Shown: positions 44,139 through 57,593, numbered from the stretch's first letter. The stretch: 64,000 nucleotides of DNA from Reticulascus tulasneorum (GCA_001557505.1 LSAX01000001.1:2232001-2296000); one strand, 5' to 3'. A program made the numbers and translations. Notes: generated from the sequence alone by a model not told the origin.

Positions 44139-44995
44139 GAGGGAGAGGGGGGCCGGAAAGAGAGCGAGAGAGTGAGAGACGGATCGTCTCGGTTTAGGTT
44201 GGCGGAGGCTGGCTCTGGCGGAAACGGGTGATGGGATGGACGAATACGTACATACGTAGGTGGATGCAGTGTTTTACAAAGGAAAATAGCACAGATTAAA
44301 AAAAAAGAGAAAACGCCCCCTGCGGCCGGCGGCGGCGGAATAAGGAACCATTTAAAAACCAGAACCAAAAAAGAAGAAGAGGGCAAGCAGGTATGGGGGA
44401 TTCCCATTGAACCCATCCCATTCAGAAGCAGACCGGGGTGTCGAATCATGGCATAGCATGGACATGGCATGGTCATGGGCGACTAATGGGGCAAATCATC
44501 CATCATCAAATCGTGACATTGTCAGACCAACCAACACACTGGGCGTCGGCTACAGCAGTGTACATACGCAGATGTGATATGTAGATTGGAAGATCTGCTG
44601 GCGGACTTGTTAGCTTAAACGACCATCATCATGCAAGACGAGTTCCACTGGATGATCCATACTAAACAATAATAAAGACAAACTGGAACATGGAGGCTCG
44701 GAAGAGGCACCATCGTCCTCATCAGTCACTCATCATTATTACCATTTACCTATTATCTAGGTAAAATGGCAACAGTAATAGCAGGGCACCTGGGTAGTAA
44801 TTATGTATGCACGTAGCGAATTACTTTACCACTTACTCCTGTAGTTTACCAGTCGCCGTGAGAAAGGCAATCAATCATTTCATACCACCACCACCCCTCA
44901 TCCTTCTCCACTTCACCTAATAGATGGATGGGCCTTTTGGTTTAATTACCATGCAAACAAAAGGCATCCATCATGGCAACCCGGAGTGACTTGTC

Positions 44996-45013
44996 AGATA
45001 GATAGATAGATAG
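44996..45013. repeat. GATA tetranucleotide repeat
   Basis: Four to five GATA units in a row. GATA is also the core bound by GATA-type factors, though such a tract is most simply a microsatellite. Confidence 0.88.
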
Positions 45014-45950
45014 CAGGCAGCCGCAGTGGCCGCCTTCCACCAAAGGTACCTTACCTTACCTACCTTGCGAATAAGCACATGAAGCACAGGAAACAGGCAG
45101 GCTACCGATCCGAGACGGGTCAGACAGCAGCAACCACCCACCACCTGACCAGTTCCGTGAGACTCACGCATCATGAAGTGTCATGCAGTGGTCCAAGTCC
45201 AACCCAATCAATCCGACCAGGCGTGACGGGGTAAGTTGAGACGGCGCGAGGCGAGCAAGGCCGGGATTAGTTCCATTTCGATAAAATAGTAGCTTATTAG
45301 CAGGCCATGGCAGTCAGAAACCTGTTGGCGGGGGCCTGTTACAGGCGCCACCTGCACTATTCTCTAGGCGGGCATAGCTATCCACGGGTGTGCTGAAGTG
45401 CCCGCCAGGTGGCACGCCAGGGTCGCTATCTTAGGTACCGTCAGCACCCCGGGCGGAATTACAGGCCAGGAGAGCAGGAAAGGTAGGTGGGCAGCTGCAT
45501 CCTGTGGCACCCTCTCCGGTGAGTCACCAGCTAACCCACCCACTAATTACTACGGAGGAAGTAGGTAGTCAATTAGGCACCTTAAGGAGCCTGGGTCCCT
45601 TGTAAATCCTGGGTTAATAAAGTGTTCCATCGCAGCGAGGTGGCATTACGTCTTACGTGCGAAAGCCTACCCGAACTATTATATCGGACTTTCCCTGCCT
45701 CAAAGGATTGATTCGGCGGTTTCCCTCGAGTCCGCGACACGTCCTGCCTGTAATCATCCCTATGATTCTTCCACTCCTCTGAAGAACTCCATCTGGACGG
45801 TCATTCCTTTTCAGCTCTTCCCCTCACATAAATACAAACGCCCCCGAAGCCCAGCGGTCGAGGTGTGATCTTCCTTGGTCAGTGGCGACAGCGCGCGGGG
45901 CAAAGCAATCCTGCTAGCCGAGCCACCCCAGGCTGGGCAGAAAGCCCATC

Positions 45951-45977
45951 CGTCCATCCATCCACCCATCCATCCAG
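45951..45977. repeat. TCCA tetranucleotide repeat
   Basis: CATCCATCCACCCATCCATCC, the complement of the TGGA tract 2.1 kb to the left. Confidence 0.88.
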
Positions 45978-46145
45978 GCTGTACGAGGTCGGGTATTCCA
46001 TCACTACCAAGCTGCTTAGCTACTAGCTAGCCAGCCATGCCATGCCTCATCCAGAGGAAAGCATGTTGGTAGAGCAGAGGCCGTAGCGCCGCCTTTCGTC
46101 TCCCGGCCTCATTTATCTCACCGTCCCTGGGGCCTCTTCTCGTCC

Positions 46146-46159
46146 CATCCATCCATCCA
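46146..46159. repeat. Short TCCA repeat
   Basis: CATCCATCCATCCA; second copy of the TCCA type. Confidence 0.8.
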
Positions 46160-46445
46160 CTCGGCCTGCTTCAGAGTCATCCTTCTCCACCACAATGCAT
46201 CACTGCTCGCTCGTCCGTCGCTCCCTGTTCCATCCACCCGCCGTGTTGGTGCTGGGGTGTATGTTGTGCAGTTCCTCCTGCTGGTAAATGGTGGGAGGGA
46301 GGGCGGACGGACGGGAAGGAGGCGCCAAAGAAGCAAATTAAAAAGGGCAAAGGCAGGGCCAGCAATCAAGCAATCAAGCAAAGAAGAGGCGAAGAACCAG
46401 GACAGCCGCAGAAAGCAAGGGATGTTTGGAATCATCAGGCGGGCG

Positions 46446-46485
46446 GGCTGGCTGGCTGGCTGGCTGGCTCCAGCTCCAGCTCCGT
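46446..46485. repeat. GGCT repeat followed by AGCTCC repeat
   Basis: Six GGCT units pass directly into three AGCTCC units. Confidence 0.88.
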
Positions 46486-49400
46486 CATGTTGTCTCCGGA
46501 TGATCACACTCTTTCAATCCATCGCTCGCCAACCCCAAAACCGGTGTTGCCGCCCCTCCTCGGAAGTGCAGGTGGGAGTGAATTTGGTTGCACCCCGTCA
46601 CACACCAACAGGGACGAATACCACCCATTACGACCCGTCTCCAAACTACCTAGTTAGTTTTGGCACGCACGGCTTCATTAACGACTGGTTTTATTCTTGG
46701 GGAGCGCCCATCTTCTCTTCCCCCCGCATGCGCCCACAGACAGCCTGTGCTCCGCTACCCATACTTTCTGTTTCGAGTTTTTCAGTTCCATACCCAGGCA
46801 AGCTCTCGCCAATTCCTAATTACCTACCAAGTTAGTTAGGTAGGTTATGCAGTTAGGTAGGTGCCAAGTGCGATGTTTCTACTGGTACTGGCCCGCTCCA
46901 TAATACTGTCAGTTTACTCTTATACTACTGACGCTTGCATGAACTTTGCACCCGGCGATCTCGGTTTTCATGTTTCCTGGCACTTCGATTCTATGCCCCC
47001 TCCCTTTCCTTGTGTGTGTCGACTCGCCCAGAGTCTCGTCTCATCAACCCTTGCTTGCGGTATGGCGCTCTTTCGGCTAAGACAATGTGTGGTCGTCTCG
47101 CTCCCAAAATCTCCCCAGAAGCAACCCAACAACCAGCCATCTGGTTACTGATTGATGATCAGGTTTGAGCTTCACATCCCCCAGACAGAACCACCATCCT
47201 CTCCCTGAGACTGCTACTCTCCAACCAGAGGAACCGTCAGGCAATCCGCCCCTCCCATACGCCACCGACCAACTACCCTGCTGTCCCGCTATGCTGTTCC
47301 CTGCCAACCTTGCATCTCAAATGCTTATCGATTGGCGGATGCTAGCCCCTGGTCGCGAGCAGGAGCTTCCATTCGTTCCAGCTCCAACAAGATCCCGGAG
47401 GCGATCACTGAAACCCCGGCTGACCCTAAGATAAAAATACCCTGTCGTTCCGTCATTTCCAGATCCCCTTCAAGACCCTTCGAGACTATTTCAGACGTCC
47501 ATCAGCCCGGATGTTCGTCTCATATTGGCGTCTGCACTCCAGGTGGGAGTGTCAACATCGCCATATAAACACCGCAGCGACTTCTTCGCCATGGAACGTC
47601 TCGGTTGTGGAATCACAGCTGCAGGCGTATCTGCGGTTGGGTGGCAGGGAAAATACGCCTAGCCCACCGTCTACGAATACGTGGTCCAAGGGGAAACTCC
47701 GCACTTGACCCCTCCGAGCCCGTCATGCCTGTCTGTCACCCCATGAGCTAGATCAGCTACCCACGTACATACATAGGATAGGTAATTGGAACTAAACTAC
47801 CCCTCACCCCTTCCCATGGCCGGACAGCATCAGACACTCTGGCGACAATTACGGATTGGATGACCAAAACATATATCATCGGTGACCTATCACCTTTCAC
47901 GGCTGGGAATGCAACCAGCCTTTGCCAGGCTATTTGTCCGTCACTGCTCGTCGCCCGATTTCAAACTATGTGCCTTTTCGCCCGGGAAAGGTGGCCATCC
48001 ATCTTTGGTTGACTCAACGCCAAATCCCTGCAAAACTGGAGGGGGTAAAAGAAACGTCCTCCGATAAACGACCGCAGCTAGTACGAGAGGCTGGGACCAT
48101 GGCCATGGGCACACTAGCTAAGTTGGTACTGACCGACTCAGGTGAACTCAGCACAACTCTCACCAATAAATCGCCGAGCCTAGTCCTCCATCCGATGCTA
48201 GCACATAATCGACCTGGGCCTTGGGTTGCTTTGGAAAGCATCGTTCGGTTCCCAGCATCGTGCGTGGCGCCACCACACCGCAGTTTCTCCTTCGGAGTTG
48301 GCGGGACGCCCAGCGCACTGCGACAAAAACCGCCGCCCTCGAAAAGAAATACCTGGACAGGCGGGCAAATCGCATCCTACGGGGCGAGATCAATCCAGTC
48401 CTTTTCCTTGTCTCTATCGAGACTGACTCGCGACCATCCATGCCAGGCACGCCTTGACATGGACCTTTTGGGTGCTTGCTTGCGCGGAGCTTGGAGCCAC
48501 ACACGGCTGGTCTGAGACAGCACAATGCACGGCAACACGCCTTCAGCTGCAAGCACTTAAACAACCCCCCAGACCACCACCGATCTCAATCAAACACGAA
48601 TCACCACAACCAACATCCCCGAACCCGACCGCGCCCACCGGCCATTTCCGCCAACGGAAACTTGACGCTCCCAATTCTCCCACTTGCATGCCCCGTGGAC
48701 GCGCCGCTCCCTTGGTTCGTTTGCGTCACGCTATGTGCCACTGAAACATCGCCGCAAACACCCTCAAAGCGGGCATACGGTCCACTTCGAGAGCTCGGAA
48801 TTTCGCCCCAGACATTTCGTCTATCGCTCGCATGCTGCGACAGAAAAGCAAACACATAATTAGGAAACAGCGGTCTGGACGAAGCGAGGCCCCCATCCCC
48901 GCAAAGGAGCCCCGGCCGCACTAACAGGATAAGGAAACACGGATTGTCTGGGAAACCTCAAGAAGAGCCCCAAACGACACCTAAACCTTTATTTAGTCGC
49001 GTCGCTCGCCTCGCTCAAAACACACGAGACCTCCCGGCCCTGCACCATTCGGACTCACTGACGACTGGCCCTGTTGGCTGCCAGCCACGCTGCCGTACCC
49101 CTGAATGGGAAGCTAATGCACTTTTGAGTTTCGCCCAGCGTCGCCACTGGGAGAGAGAGCAAGCGACAGCGACAAGGCTAATCTCCAGATTCGATTGAAC
49201 CAGCTATCTATCAAGCATTCTCAATCTTCTTATTCTACAGCTCCTCGCAGGCTCTTATCATTCCATCACGCCCGCCAAGCTCGTCCCGTAGCTGTCCGCG
49301 GCCCCACTCCATCGCCGTCTCCGCTGTCGTACATACGTATCTCTCAGTACCTTTCATACCTCCAGTGTCCTTGATCAGTCCAGGTTCGGCAAAACATTGC

Positions 49401-50007
49401 TACAATCCCAGTCAGCGCCGGGGCGTCGATCGGGGCAATCCACGTGGTCCGCAGACGATCGTCCGACCTTTTGAGACATGGTGCTAGCCTTGTGTTGGAC
49501 AGATTGTATGCCGAGCGCAAAAGGCAGCCTCGGCATACATGCCTACCTAGCATGGGTCCGTGAGACGAGGAGACGTCGATGCTATTTTCTCTGTTGCTCG
49601 CTCTACTATAACGCGAAATGTTGATAGGGTCGTTCTGGAAACCGGCATAAAATATCCATGCCGATCCATCCGACAAGTCGCGATTCGCCGTAGTTGTCTA
49701 AAGCTGTCCCATCCGACAGTGTAGGTGCCGTTTTCCGAATGTAATCAATGCTCGTAAAACCATAGTCTCGTGACAGGTATACCCCGACGCCATGCATCCC
49801 ATGAAGCGCAACCCAGCAGCTAGTAATTCAAGGAGCCAAGCCTTTGAAATGGCCTGGGGAGGGAACACCACATCGTGGGAGGTCGAGCAAAAGGTAGAGA
49901 AGGCAGATGGCAATTCGGGCGTTAGAACCAGACTGTGGACGACTGCCGTTCTAGACGAGCGGACACAAGTAAGGAATAAATGATGTAAATTTGCGATCGA
50001 TGTTGCT

Positions 50008-52734
50008 TCATTTCTTAGGAAGCCGGTATTTGCCTCCCACAAACTCCAGTTCATTGTCAGCCACTTTCTCGCCGAGGAACTCCTGCAACTCCTCGTTGCT
50101 CCAGGGGAAGCCATCCGGGATGAGCATCTTCATCATCATGGCCATCTGGTTGAGGGGCATCGCCGGGCTGGAGTTCTTGAGCATGCCGAAGATGAACTGC
50201 CAATGAACCTGGCGGCGCTCCTTCTCCTTCGCATCCACGGCGCCCCTGCCCGCCTGCTTCTTGGGAGGCAGCTCGCTGGACTCGCGAGTGATGGGGTCAG
50301 GTCGCCTGGGAGCGGCTGAACCCACCTCGTCGTCCGCGTCGTCCTTGTCGTCGTCGAGCTTCTCAATGACGAAAAAGGTGCCCGGTTCCTTCTCTCGGAG
50401 AACGCGCTGGTCGACCCAGAAGGCCAGGGCGAGCTCAATGACATCGCTATCCATCTGCATAACTTCCTCCAACTGGCTTACGTTCCGACGTGCCGGAAGG
50501 GGCCCGTGGTAGTTCTCGTCCTCCTGGAAAGCATAGATGACGGCCGCCTCGTAAGTCTTGCAATCCAGGTCGACCGATCTATCTTGGAAGTCAAGGTGAA
50601 CGGTGGCGGTTCCGATGTTGTTCAGCCATGTGAGCTTGCGGGATGATTTGAGGTGTTCGTATTCATGCTCGTAGTACCCCTGAGTCTCCGCAACGGGACG
50701 CGGCACGATGAAGTGCTCCCTCGCAAGACTGGGCCAGAAAAGACGAGACAGGATCTTGGAATGGTACGAAGGGAGGTCCTTCAGCTTGTTGGCTTCAGGG
50801 GCCGCCGCGTGTCCAGTCTTGATGCTCCTGGAGATGACGCCGTCAACTCTTCTGGAATCTTGGATGTCTTTGATCATGACATCGCAGTTCTGAAGAGCAC
50901 CTTCCCCAAACCTCTTCTTTAGCAGGTTGAGGACCTTGATCTCCTGGGGAAAGTCGGTCTGCGTAGATAAGAGCCTCTCGGCGATGATGTTCTGGAACTC
51001 CTTGATGAATATGTCCTGAGAGCCCAGGGCATTGATCAGAGTACCGATGACATCCTCCGATTTGGGCCGCTTGTAGTTCACCCCGGCATCGACCGGGTCG
51101 GGAATCCATTCCATATCGTGCCAGTCTAGCTCCTCGTCGTCGGTAGTCTGGCGGCGTTGCTGCGAGGGATCATTCAGCAAGACGGCCAGCTCGACGAGCT
51201 TCCCTTTTGCGGCCTCAGGGGTCATGGCATCCGGGCTCGAGAGCAGTCCCGTGACCACAATGCGAATGGCATCGTCTCGTTGGCAGAGATACAGCTGGAG
51301 AGAGTGGACTACCCGGTCCAGGAGCACCTTCGAGTGATCCAGCGCGTGAAACGTCCGTATCATCGAGATGTAGACCTGCAAGATGTCCAGCGTAGACCGT
51401 CCCGGATGGAGCAACCGTTTCTGCAACGCAGCCGAAAACGCATCCGTCAACTGGAGCCGTCTCTGGGGCGTCGTGACCGCCGTCCGAAGATCATCGAGCG
51501 CGCCCCTGCTCTCCGGCCACTGGAGCACGATGTCAAACAGCTCATGGATCCTCATGGTGGCCAGACGCCCAATCGCGATCTCCTTCCACTTCTCGACGTC
51601 AGTCCATGCAATCTCCCCCCCATCAATCCGTGCAAACACCTCCACCGCCATCCGCGAGTACTGGTTCTCCACCCACTCGCACAAGTCAGCTATGCAGCTC
51701 GAGGGTGTGCCAGCCTTCACAGCCCGTGGCACGGAGGACGAGCGCTGCTGCGCATCCTTCGCGACCTCGATGCCCCACCGGGACCAGAAGCCAGAGTATG
51801 AAGTCCGCACATGCTCGAGCATCATGGCATCCATCATCTCGGCGAATAGGACCTGGAACTTCTCGCCGGCAAGCCCTACTTTGTGCAAGGCCTCGACCAA
51901 CTGCATAAGTTCCTGCCGCGCCGCGGCTGCGTGATTGCCCAGTTGAGCTCCTTTCCGCCGAGATCGCCCGGAGCTCGTGCCTTGCATGCCCAAGAGCACA
52001 CGCATCAGCCGCCCCAGCACACCGCGCAAGGCATCTTGAAGCGCCCGTGGCACCGAGTTTCCGATAACTGCATGCAAGTCTCGCCGGAACCTGTCCACAG
52101 CCAAGTCTGCCTCTCGCTCGTCCAATCCGCGCGCGATGAGCGACAGGCCGTAGAGATACTGGCGGTGGGCGGCTTCCAGGGTGTGGATGCTGCCCATCAA
52201 CACTTGCTTCTGGTCGCCGTAGCTCAGGCAAGCTGAAAGCAGGGGTAGGACATGCTGCACGAAGTGGTGGCGGACTTGCTGTGTGTGCCAATCCAGGATA
52301 TTCTCCGTGTGCACTGCATTGTGGAGATGTTTGCCGGGGTGCAGGACCATTCTCAGATTGTCGTAAAAGTTGAGGTCGAAGTCCTGGGACTCTGGGGCTA
52401 GTGTACCGAATGAATCCTCCGCGGCTACTGAGGGTGGCAGCTGTATGCGAGCTGTGACTACGTGCCACGCGCGGTCGAACCGCACCTGGTCGCTGCCACG
52501 AGTGGTTGACGTAGCCTGACTGGGCGAGCTCTTCAGGTCGGCGATGTCTAGCGTCCTGCTGCCGCCTGCTGGGTGGTGGGATGTGATGGCCGGAGGCGCA
52601 GGCCCCCCAAAAGGCTGCCCCTGTTCCGTGGAGCGCAGCGAGGGCGTGGAGTATGGTGTTGGTTGCGAGATCTCCGTGTCAAAGACTGAGCGGAAGACCT
52701 TCTGCTTCTTCCCGCCCCACCTCGACGCGGTCAT
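50008..52734 (-). CDS. APC2: Anaphase-promoting complex subunit 2 (cullin-like scaffold)
   Basis: A single exon of 908 residues from ATG 52734 (MTASRWGGKKQKVFRSVFDT). In-frame upstream ATGs at 52773 and 52932 exist but precede unconserved sequence. APC2 is the cullin-type subunit of APC/C that holds the APC11 RING and so catalyses ubiquitination of securin and cyclins in mitosis. The N-terminal two thirds are helical cullin-repeat-like sequence. The cullin homology region (about 560-780) contains VMIKDIQDSRRVDG, LSRLFWPSL, and KLTWLNNIGTATVHLDFQDR. The C-terminal 70 residues (from about LKNSSPAMPLNQMAMMMKM to the end, GGKYRLPKK) match the APC2 winged-helix module. A short acidic DDDKDDADDE insert precedes it. 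No introns and no broken motif. Length is in line with fungal APC2. Its neighbours on both sides are distant. Confidence 0.93.
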   Translation of the reverse strand: MTASRWGGKKQKVFRSVFDTEISQPTPYSTPSLRSTEQGQPFGGPAPPAITSHHPAGGSRTLDIADLKSSPSQATSTTRGSDQVRFDRAWHVVTARIQLPPSVAAEDSFGTLAPESQDFDLNFYDNLRMVLHPGKHLHNAVHTENILDWHTQQVRHHFVQHVLPLLSACLSYGDQKQVLMGSIHTLEAAHRQYLYGLSLIARGLDEREADLAVDRFRRDLHAVIGNSVPRALQDALRGVLGRLMRVLLGMQGTSSGRSRRKGAQLGNHAAAARQELMQLVEALHKVGLAGEKFQVLFAEMMDAMMLEHVRTSYSGFWSRWGIEVAKDAQQRSSSVPRAVKAGTPSSCIADLCEWVENQYSRMAVEVFARIDGGEIAWTDVEKWKEIAIGRLATMRIHELFDIVLQWPESRGALDDLRTAVTTPQRRLQLTDAFSAALQKRLLHPGRSTLDILQVYISMIRTFHALDHSKVLLDRVVHSLQLYLCQRDDAIRIVVTGLLSSPDAMTPEAAKGKLVELAVLLNDPSQQRRQTTDDEELDWHDMEWIPDPVDAGVNYKRPKSEDVIGTLINALGSQDIFIKEFQNIIAERLLSTQTDFPQEIKVLNLLKKRFGEGALQNCDVMIKDIQDSRRVDGVISRSIKTGHAAAPEANKLKDLPSYHSKILSRLFWPSLAREHFIVPRPVAETQGYYEHEYEHLKSSRKLTWLNNIGTATVHLDFQDRSVDLDCKTYEAAVIYAFQEDENYHGPLPARRNVSQLEEVMQMDSDVIELALAFWVDQRVLREKEPGTFFVIEKLDDDKDDADDEVGSAAPRRPDPITRESSELPPKKQAGRGAVDAKEKERRQVHWQFIFGMLKNSSPAMPLNQMAMMMKMLIPDGFPWSNEELQEFLGEKVADNELEFVGGKYRLPKK

Positions 52735-55700
52735 GGTAGCGGCCCTGTCCATCCTTCCTCCCCCATTCATTCGTGATCCGGGGTTCGAAGGATTCACAAT
52801 CACCCTCCTATCCGTCGAGAGTGCGTCAATCAGAAGCTCCAATGGGCCATGTAGCTGGCGAATATTTGATGTTCGTGATGTGCTGCGGGCTGGCCCTTGT
52901 TTACGGATTTGTTTGCGTGGTCGCCGAGGCAAGCGCTGCGCTTAATGTGCGTCTCTCGCACTAGGTTGTGAGGGAGGCCGCAGATGGGCCTATAGCGAGG
53001 TCGCGCTTAGGGGTCCTGCATGAGGCCGGCGCCAACGCGTTCAATGGAAGTGTGACTGAGGTGGAGTTGAAACAAACGCAAAATGCTGAGTGTGGGTTTA
53101 GATGTACGCCGTGTGAGGGTACAGTGCGAGACTGTATACTTCAGCCCCGAAAGTTGTGGCCCATATTCATACGCCCCCCTTCCAGATTAGGCTTGGCTCG
53201 CAAACTTCGCCCCTCCAGTATTGCGAGGTAGTAGTAGTAATACATGAAGTTAACTTAGCTCTAATAAGGCACGTACGACCTACACCCCAGATGGATCACG
53301 TTATGTCTGTGTAATGCGAAATTCTCGCATCCGTTTGCATACGTACCTTCAAACATCCAGCACACTGAACGTACAGCTAGTCCCTGTGTGCCTACGTTGT
53401 TTCAAGACTCAATTGTGCCTCCTACGCCCATTTCAGAAGTGTTACAAATTCGGCGGGCTCTGTCAATGGAGGCGTGTTCGGGGAAGGGGGAAGGGGAAGG
53501 GGGTTTGACGGGGCATGGAGCTGCTATTGATTTGCAATCAACAACCTGGGCTTTGATGCTCTTGGAAAGTTCGTCGCATCTCCTGCCAGATCTTGCAGAT
53601 CTTTGATGTTTCCAGGAGAAATCCGGCTTCATAATGTTGGCATTGGCATTTCGCATTTCGCATCTCATCCCAGCTTGGCCCTATGGCCTGAACCATGACG
53701 GATTCAGCGACAGGGAGCAGAACTCCCTTAGCTAACTAGTCGTTATGAGGATGATGACACATTATTTACCTGCCATCGATCTCTAACCTGGCCCTGGGCG
53801 CTGTTACATATGCTATGGTGCTCAACCGGGGGCGGGTGCACCCCCAAGCTCTGGGGGCCCAAAGATGGGTACGTAAGTCAAAAGTCCGGTCGGCTCGGTC
53901 ATGGTATTACATGCTGCCCGACGCAAGTCCGCTCAATCGGCCGAGTTCCAACCCAACGCCAGAACTGCTAAACTGATGTTTTGAGCCAGATCTTGGGTCA
54001 TTAGCTGGACCGGCGGGCTTGCTAATTAGGACAGGAATAGTCCAAACGACTGCTACTGGTCACTTATCACTGATCACTGGGTCAGGATCACCAGCTGGGC
54101 AGCCCTAATGCCCTCTAGGGAAGGGCTCTCTAGTCGTCAAGATGCGAATTGTTCTACGCGTATCCGGTTCAATATGTCCCCGGACATGTCTCCGGTAGGC
54201 GAGAACCCGCAATGTCCCAATTCCGCCGTCGTGGCAACTAATACTGCCGAATGGCAGCCGATAGGCAACCCTTGTTTGGCTGAGTACGTTCGTGACGACA
54301 CCACGACGCACGTTTGGCGATCCAGAGATAGCGCCCGCAAACAAGGGACGGGGCCATGGCGCTATTTGGAAGGTTGAACGCCCGCTCGGAAATCACGAGA
54401 TCGGGTTTGACGAGTTACTCAGTTTGGAGGGCGGCAGGGGCAATTCGAAATCCAAGCTTCCAGACTCTCTCCCACGGGGCCCATGGGGCCCATGGGGGGG
54501 GGGTTGGATTGGGGGTTTTCTTTCCACGGAGGACTCGGCATTGCAAGTTATGCCCCCCCCAGGTCGTCATCTCCCATGTTCCCTCCCCTGTCGTTAATAG
54601 GACCTCTGTAAGAGGCGGACGGACCGGTTGCCTTTGTGGTGGCAGCCCTGACCATGCTAGTCGCCCGTCCGTGCTACCTGTCTCTTAGGACACATGGGTC
54701 GAGCACCAGTGGGAAGTTCCGGGGCGCACGGCAGTGGCCAAGCCACAATCCATCCCGTTTGGGAGACCGTAACGAAGGAGTCGAAATTCGGCTGCCTGGA
54801 ACCTTGGCGGAAGAGTGCATCTTCGTGATCTACCGCTGTGGAATCTTTTTCTACGGGGTTAATTAAATACTACCTTACCATACTTGCGCAGTACAAGTCG
54901 CCTAGGAGCAGGATTCCAAAAAAGCCGCCTTGCCGCAACGATTCTGCCACGGAAATTAGGCGCGGTAAATATAGCATACCTTTCTCCTGTTACCTGTCAC
55001 TTTGCCTTCTTCTCGCTCCACTCCCCTTCTCAGCCCAAAGCTACGCAGGATTCGTTTAAACCCCTTGATTAGGTGTCGTACTCTTGCACCTCTATCTGGT
55101 TGTTGTGGGCCGTTGCACTTTGAAGGTTCACCAATCCCGTTGGCCCCCAACTCCGTCCCACTACCAAGCTTCGGCGGCGGTGTCGACGAGGCTCAAGCCT
55201 CCCCCTCCATCTCTCCCCCTACCCTGCAGCACCCTCTCACATCATCAGTTCGCCTCGAGAAATTTTGCGACTAGCCCCCAAAAAGAAGGCTGAAACATGG
55301 CGGGGAGCTCTTAGTCGCTGCATTGGACGGAGCTCTCCAGAAGGGCGAGTCAGAGAAAGGATATTGAAGCCGAAGCTATTGGTGAGCTCTTTTCCTGACG
55401 TGTACGTGTAGTGCTGCCAATGCCACCACGAATGCAAACATAGTTTTCTTGTTTGAAACAATCAGGAGGAGGCGCGGGGGACACCAAGAGCACGACACAC
55501 CACCACCACTCCGTCGAGTCTCTCTCTCCGAAAGGGTGTTCTCAGCTACCTCTAGTTGGGTTAGCGTCCGGTGTGACGTCGCCAGCACGACACTTTCCTT
55601 GGGACGGCAGGACCTTTTGGCCACATGAGAGCCAAAGTCCGTTTATCTAGTGGTTCGCCTCGCCGTAGCGGCACCTTTGAAGACTCATCGGAGGGTTTGT

Positions 55701-57029
55701 CCTTGGGCCGAGTTATTTAAGTGCTGTGGTGGGCCATTCATACATACTACGTACATACATACATATGTTATTCCGTGGTAACGCTGCTAGTAAAGGTTAA
55801 GCTAAGTTAGGTGCTACGTATTAATTACAGCGCAGTGCTATTATATGCGTGCACGGCGCGTCAGTCCTCGCGAAAAGTGCCCCACAAAGTCATGGACAAG
55901 GCAGTACAACTTGGCTAGTACAGGCGCCCCCTGGTCGTGGGCCGCAAGGACTGGAGGTGAAGTTACGACGACCCCAATCGGGAAGAAAACGGGGCCCATC
56001 TGGAGTACCGCGTTAAGGGCCTTGTAACGGGCAAGTATCCACTACGAATTAGGCAATTCGCAAAGTCTTGCCATGTCTAAAATGAGCTTGGTCCTCCGTG
56101 TGGATGCCACGAACCCAAACAGCCCTAACCACGCGATCGGCAAGGGGGGGCAAAAGGTCCCAGGTCCATGTCCAGAGGTCCCAGGTCCGGGTCCGTTTCC
56201 CCGGGGCAGTTTTTGACAGTGGTCCTGCTGCTGTGCCCGATTTCCCCCTGGGAGTGGCTGCAGTATCCCGCCGTGACGGGTTTCCCAGCTTCCAAAGCCG
56301 CACACCCCCCGGGTTTCAACCAATCAGCTTGTGCGCATGTTGCATATTTAGTACTCCCCTTCCAAGGGTATCACCGTTTTTGCCGGGAGAGTAACCCCAA
56401 TGCAGGCGTCGTAAAGGTAAAAAAAAAAAAAAGGGAACAAAAAATAATAATGGAGAGGTCCCCCCTCTGGTCCTATTAGAGAGGAACTTTAAAAAAAAAA
56501 AAAACGCATCTTTCTTTATTTTGGTTGCAGTCTTTCTATTCAAGGGTCCCTTTTCCTTCCGTGGAGGAGAACCAAGAGGATGGATTGGGGAGATCGTATG
56601 TTATAGTTTGGACTAATCAAAAGTCGTAGTGCCGTCTCTGGAAAATGGATTTGTAACCCCATAACAGCGCAATCTTATTGTTCCCCTAGGCCCTTTGGTA
56701 GTCCCGCATCTCCCAGGACTGAGAAGAATGCTGGCGACAAGATTCCCCATCCAGCTAGTCCTTGCACAAAAAGTCATGTACACATGTACTCCTTGTCCCA
56801 CCCCTGTACGCCATCTCGCCTCGTAGGGCTTTGGAATGCTTCCTTTTCGGCCTCTGCCTAGTGGGACCCCGCGTTAAGGATCATTTCTGATGCATTGGCC
56901 GTCCTGTTCGTACACCATGCCTTTAACGGTGATGGTGCGGACTGTGGAGCTGGCTTTGTAATTCATGAATGAGACAGGTGCCAGGTACGAGGGTCGGAGG
57001 TGAACGTGCCGGCTGCGACGGCAGTCTGG

Positions 57030-57050
57030 AGAGAGAGAAAGAGAGAGAGA
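57030..57050. repeat. GA dinucleotide repeat
   Basis: AGAGAGAGAAAGAGAGAGAGA in a gene-free region. Confidence 0.85.
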
Positions 57051-57593
57051 TACCTACTACTGTAGGAGAAGGAGAGATGGCCTGATCTACCTTACCTAGG
57101 TAGAGTGCCGTGCAGGCGAAGCAAAATCCGTACGGGGACGGTACAGTACGCCCACAGTATATAGTGAGGTGGATGCAGTAAATTCGCACAGTATGGCGGG
57201 GTTCCGTCACTGTATGCTTGAGGCACAGGGCACAGGGTCAGGATCGCGGGACTTCCCATCACGAAGTCAGTCAACTGCTGTTCCCAAGAGGCAATTAAAA
57301 AACACCGCAATCTTATGACCACGAATGGTAGCACAAACCGTTCGGGCCCCAGGTTCGCACACCTCTTCAACCTGACACAAGCCAAGAGCGCGCCTTTCTC
57401 GTCCAGTAGCCAACAGACCCCCGTCCCCCAGCGGCCCGGTACCATCCAGACCTCGATCTGCCTTACCGTAGACCTCAAGCCCCGAAATCCCACCGTCGCT
57501 ATCAATGCTATCTACCTAATTATCCCACCCCAGCCGGGGGGCTACCAGCGATTGTCTTGATTCGAAATCCCACGAGGAAGACCTGGTAACCAA

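Larger units (their letters stand above)
42410..50007. other. 7.6-kb gene-free, microsatellite-rich region
   Basis: Lies upstream of the RING gene and downstream of APC2. It carries CT, TGGA, AGTCCC, AGGCAA, GATA, TCCA and GGCT repeats and many GGTAGG/CCTACC words. Open frames exceed 100 codons in several places on both strands but contain the repeats themselves and no domains. It is unusually long for this gene density. Confidence 0.55.

Noticed and set aside
44996..45013. GATA tract as a GATA-factor regulatory site
   Set aside because: It is a perfect tetranucleotide run more than 2.5 kb from any gene start; a microsatellite is the simpler reading.
47922..48515. 197-codon open frame in the large gene-free region
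   Set aside because: Frames on both strands are open here, there is no domain, and the composition follows local base bias.
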